Source of the DNA: an uncultured Spirochaetaceae bacterium
Lineage (GTDB): Bacteria; Spirochaetota; Spirochaetia; Treponematales; Treponemataceae
Reading direction: 5' to 3'
Assembly: GCA_902796985.1 (NCBI GenBank)
Contig: CADBRC010000345.1
Location: 1-8,360 of the forward strand
DNA length: 8,360 bases
Program-made: the position numbers and the translations under genes
Notes under the pieces: generated by a model
What the model was told of the DNA's origin: nothing
Database searches by the model: none
The model's input: the letters and a program-made list of their open reading frames with translations, nothing else
Part shown: piece after piece, positions 6,356 through 8,360 of the stretch
Layout: each line of letters opens with the position of its first letter
How positions within the stretch are numbered: position 1 is the first letter of the stretch

Positions 6356-6871
6356 ATGAGGCGATTGTTTTTGACTGGTCTGTTGTGTGTCCTGGGCGTA
6401 TGCTCCTGGGCCCAGTCGGCGGACAAGATACTGGATATATTGAACTCTGAGACCGTCACCTACGGGCAGGCGAGCTATCTTGCGGCCACATATCTTGGTC
6501 TGGTCAGCGATGAGGCCAGTGATGAAGAGGCAATATCCGCCCTCATTGACAACAGCATCGTAAAGGCAAAATACATGGGAAACAGCGAGGCAGCGATTCC
6601 CCTCGCAAATTTCTGCAACATCTGCTGCGGTGCATGGTATGTCGTAGACAGCATAGGCTACAGCACCTTCAAAAGCCCCTACTACGCCTGGAAAGAGCTG
6701 AGGGCATTCAAGTACATACCGTCTCAGTATACACAGGAAAGAATCATTACGGGTGCGGAAGCCCTGAACATAGTAACGAGGTGCATCGAGCACCACGAGA
6801 GGGACAGTCAGGAACGCAGGACCCGCGATTTTATAAATGAGCAAGAAAAATTAAATGAAAAGTATAAGTAA
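6356..6871 (+). CDS. Exported small protein with weak S-layer-homology-like character
   Basis: A 171-residue protein that I cannot assign to a named family. It begins with a signal peptide (M-R-R, then a hydrophobic core at 4-16) with a plausible signal peptidase I site after S-W-A (residue 19). C16 is preceded by L-G-V, which does not make a good lipobox. The mature part should be periplasmic. Residues 31-69 have the pattern of an S-layer-homology repeat: V-T-Y-G-Q-A-S-Y-L-A-A-T-Y-L-G-L, then an acidic helix and I-D-N-S-I-V. A second, more diverged half follows (about 77-147). Four cysteines remain after cleavage (C87, C90, C91, C143). The last 25 residues are a highly charged helix. Its stop codon lies 17 nt inside the next gene, the outer-membrane barrel, so the two are co-transcribed and translationally coupled. 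Peptidoglycan binding or chaperoning of the barrel are guesses from context. Confidence 0.8.
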   Translation: MRRLFLTGLLCVLGVCSWAQSADKILDILNSETVTYGQASYLAATYLGLVSDEASDEEAISALIDNSIVKAKYMGNSEAAIPLANFCNICCGAWYVVDSIGYSTFKSPYYAWKELRAFKYIPSQYTQERIITGAEALNIVTRCIEHHERDSQERRTRDFINEQEKLNEKYK

Positions 6872-8207
6872 AATTGTATTAGCAGCACTTCTGTTCCTCC
6901 CCTGTCCCGCGATCGCCCTTGACGCGGGAACACAGTTCATTGTCTCTGGCGGAGCAGCCGGAAATGGCGGCGGAAGGCCGCTTGACTGGATTCGGGCCCA
7001 TCAAGTCTCTACCTGCAAGCTCCTGGGCTGGTTTGACCTGCCCTTCATCGACGACTCCTCCTTCGGGCTTGCCGGGCAGGCATCCCTCAAGTACCAGCAG
7101 GAGAACAGCTACGACACGATCTCATACATAAATCTCGTTCCGGACATTGACCTGCTCCGTTTCTACTACAACAATTACAGCGAGAAGGGGGGATTCTCCC
7201 TGTCGCTCGGCCGCTTTACGGTAGCCGATAAGACTGCGACCATCATCAACCAGAAAATAGACGGTCTGTACCTGGGCTACTCCGCACGCAAGATGCAGTT
7301 CGGGGTCTACGCGGGCTACACCGGCCTCCTGAATGCAAAGAATACGCTGACAATCAACTCTTCCGGCAAGAACTACTGGTCCAGCCTGGTTTCCAGCAGC
7401 CTCTACAATGTATATCTTGGACATATCAACAAGGTTATAGACGATTACCAGAAGAAAAGCAGGAAAGTCAACATTTCCGACGTCATGCGCACGGTTGACT
7501 GGGCCGCAGTCAGGTCAGATGTGGGACGCTCCCTCTATGTCTGGGCGGAGCCTTACTTCCTCAGCTCTGCGAGCCTGACATTCCCTTACCTCATCGCCAA
7601 CCAGACCCCCTACATAGAGGCAAGCATGGCGATAAACACGGAAGGTCCGAGCAAGATAGAGGACGAATTCGACCGCTTCTATATAACGGGCGGACTGTAC
7701 GGCCCGCTCATCTACTCAGACCTGATGTACAACATCTCGACGACCTTCTCGACCTACGGGGATAAATCCTCCAGCAAGTCGGCCTTCGACGGTCTGGCAA
7801 ACCTCAGCAAGCTTAAGCTGACCTACTTTACGAATTTCCACTCCCTCGCCATTTCCGGGGAACTGACATACGCATCGGGCAACAACGGGATTTACGACCC
7901 CTTCTACGGCTTCACGAGCAGTCCGATATCTTATATGAGATTCAGTCCGGAGCATTCGTCTGCAATAAAGTACGGGCTTTCCGCCGCGTTCAAGCCGACG
8001 AGGGAGTTCCTCGTAACACTGGGTTCGGACCAGCTCTTCAGCTACAAGGAGAACATCGTGGAATATCAGGGCTGGCAGTACTACACGGAGCTCAAGCTCC
8101 AGTGCACGTCGGACTTCCAGTTCCAGGTTAAGGCCTACCGCTTCCTGGCAGTCGACAGTACGTACGATAACACGGGAGCGACGGTAACGGCGGTCTTCAC
8201 ATTCTAA
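6855..8207 (+). CDS. Predicted outer-membrane beta-barrel protein, unassigned family
   Basis: A 450-residue exported protein. A signal peptide (1-21; K at 2 and 6, hydrophobic core 7-17) ends in A-I-A before L-D, a good signal peptidase I site. The mature sequence has no long hydrophobic helix. It is rich in Tyr, Ser, Gly and Phe and shows repeated short alternating segments, for example G-F-S-L-S-L-G-R-F near 115 and M-Q-F-G-V-Y-A-G-Y near 150. The C-terminal strand ends T-A-V-F-T-F, with a terminal Phe and alternating hydrophobics, the usual recognition signal for Bam-type assembly. Together these indicate an outer-membrane barrel, of perhaps 14-18 strands by length. I do not recognise the family, and no porin constriction or plug motif stands out. 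ATG 6855 is inside the upstream gene and has no clear Shine-Dalgarno sequence, consistent with coupled translation. The substrate or ligand is unknown. Confidence 0.8.
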   Translation: MKSISKIVLAALLFLPCPAIALDAGTQFIVSGGAAGNGGGRPLDWIRAHQVSTCKLLGWFDLPFIDDSSFGLAGQASLKYQQENSYDTISYINLVPDIDLLRFYYNNYSEKGGFSLSLGRFTVADKTATIINQKIDGLYLGYSARKMQFGVYAGYTGLLNAKNTLTINSSGKNYWSSLVSSSLYNVYLGHINKVIDDYQKKSRKVNISDVMRTVDWAAVRSDVGRSLYVWAEPYFLSSASLTFPYLIANQTPYIEASMAINTEGPSKIEDEFDRFYITGGLYGPLIYSDLMYNISTTFSTYGDKSSSKSAFDGLANLSKLKLTYFTNFHSLAISGELTYASGNNGIYDPFYGFTSSPISYMRFSPEHSSAIKYGLSAAFKPTREFLVTLGSDQLFSYKENIVEYQGWQYYTELKLQCTSDFQFQVKAYRFLAVDSTYDNTGATVTAVFTF

Positions 8208-8223
8208 GCAGCAAGGGCATCCT

Positions 8224-8251
8224 AGGAAGGCAAGGCTTCCGGGGGCTTCCT
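8224..8251 (+). terminator. Possible weak terminator hairpin after the barrel gene
   Basis: AGGAAG (8224-8229) can pair with CTTCCT (8246-8251), or GGAAG (8225-8229) with the nearer CTTCC (8236-8240) across a 6-nt loop. A T-run appears only at 8263-8267, 11 nt beyond the outer stem, so this is not a textbook intrinsic terminator. It is the only GC-rich hairpin between the stop at 8207 and the next promoter. Confidence 0.3.
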
Positions 8252-8256
8252 GATAG

Positions 8257-8298
8257 AAAAAGTTTTTAGAAAAAAAGGTTTTAAAAACAAAGGTTTTT
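8257..8298. other. A/T-tract array upstream of the right-edge promoter (UP-element-like)
   Basis: Runs of A and T alternate here: A 8257-8261, T 8263-8267, A 8270-8276, T 8279-8282, A 8283-8287, T 8294-8298. The surrounding DNA is otherwise GC-rich. The array ends directly against a TTGACT -35 box. Such tracts upstream of a promoter commonly bind the RNA polymerase alpha subunit or bend the DNA. AAAAAC (8283-8288) and GTTTTT (8293-8298) also form a perfect 6-bp AT hairpin with loop AAAG. Confidence 0.5.
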
Positions 8299-8299
8299 C

Positions 8300-8328
8300 T
8301 TGACTTTTGGGCATACCTGTGCGATAGT
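8300..8328 (+). promoter_or_regulatory. Promoter for a gene beyond the right edge
   Basis: TTGACT (8300-8305, five of six consensus) and GATAGT (8323-8328, four of six) are separated by 17 nt. TGC (8320-8322) forms an extended -10. The expected transcript start is near 8335. The nearest ATG, at 8338-8340, opens a frame to the window end, but only 23 bases are available, so no gene is called. Confidence 0.6.
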
Positions 8329-8360
8329 TAATCGGGAATGCTCTTTATGAGGGAATGCCT

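Noticed and set aside
6385..6405. Lipoprotein signal (C16) in the small exported protein
   Set aside because: The residue before the cysteine is Val and the triplet is L-G-V. Even the relaxed spirochaetal lipobox prefers a small residue there, and a better signal peptidase I site follows at S-W-A.
6233..6844. Extension of the cyclase reading frame by about 204 N-terminal residues
   Set aside because: Most of it is antisense to the 171-residue exported protein, which has a convincing signal peptide. The extension lacks any domain pattern and crosses the predicted promoters. I therefore start the cyclase at 6232.

Overview
The window looks like chromosomal DNA of a spirochaete, most likely a GC-rich member of the Treponema group. 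The evidence is a membrane-bound class III nucleotide cyclase of CHASE2 type whose C-terminus ends in a W-D-G-V...M..K tail that I associate with spirochaetal cyclases. There is also a signal-peptide-bearing protein ending in an outer-membrane beta-barrel signature, which implies a diderm cell, and an anaerobe-type rubrerythrin. The genus is an inference from gene content, not from a marker gene. I see no rRNA, tRNA, CRISPR array, insertion sequence or prophage gene.

Layout, left to right. (1) The last 31 codons of an unidentified + strand gene. (2) A complete + strand rubrerythrin gene (rbr) with a clear ribosome binding site and a short leader containing a hairpin. (3) A compact hairpin with T-tracts on both sides, serving as a shared terminator for rbr and the convergent aspartate kinase gene. 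(4) A leftward block on the - strand, listed in transcription order: the CHASE2 cyclase, a DppB/OppB-type permease 10 nt behind it, and an aspartate kinase (lysC) with its own promoter that leaves almost no 5' leader. (5) A short divergent intergenic region whose two predicted promoters overlap. (6) A rightward pair with a 17-nt overlap: a small exported protein with weak S-layer-homology-like character, and a 450-residue predicted outer-membrane barrel. (7) A non-coding tail with A/T-tracts and a good promoter aimed at a gene beyond the right edge.

How the parts may work together. The cyclase has a very large extracytoplasmic sensor region (about 560 residues) and a complete set of catalytic residues, so it should convert an envelope signal into cyclic AMP. 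Divergent to it, from an overlapping promoter region, lies a two-gene envelope operon (periplasmic protein plus outer-membrane barrel). The permease coupled to the cyclase has no visible DppC, ATPase or binding-protein partner. A link between envelope sensing and envelope composition is suggested by this arrangement but is not shown by the sequence. Rubrerythrin (peroxide detoxification) and aspartate kinase (lysine/threonine/methionine and diaminopimelate pathway) are housekeeping neighbours with no evident tie to the cyclase.
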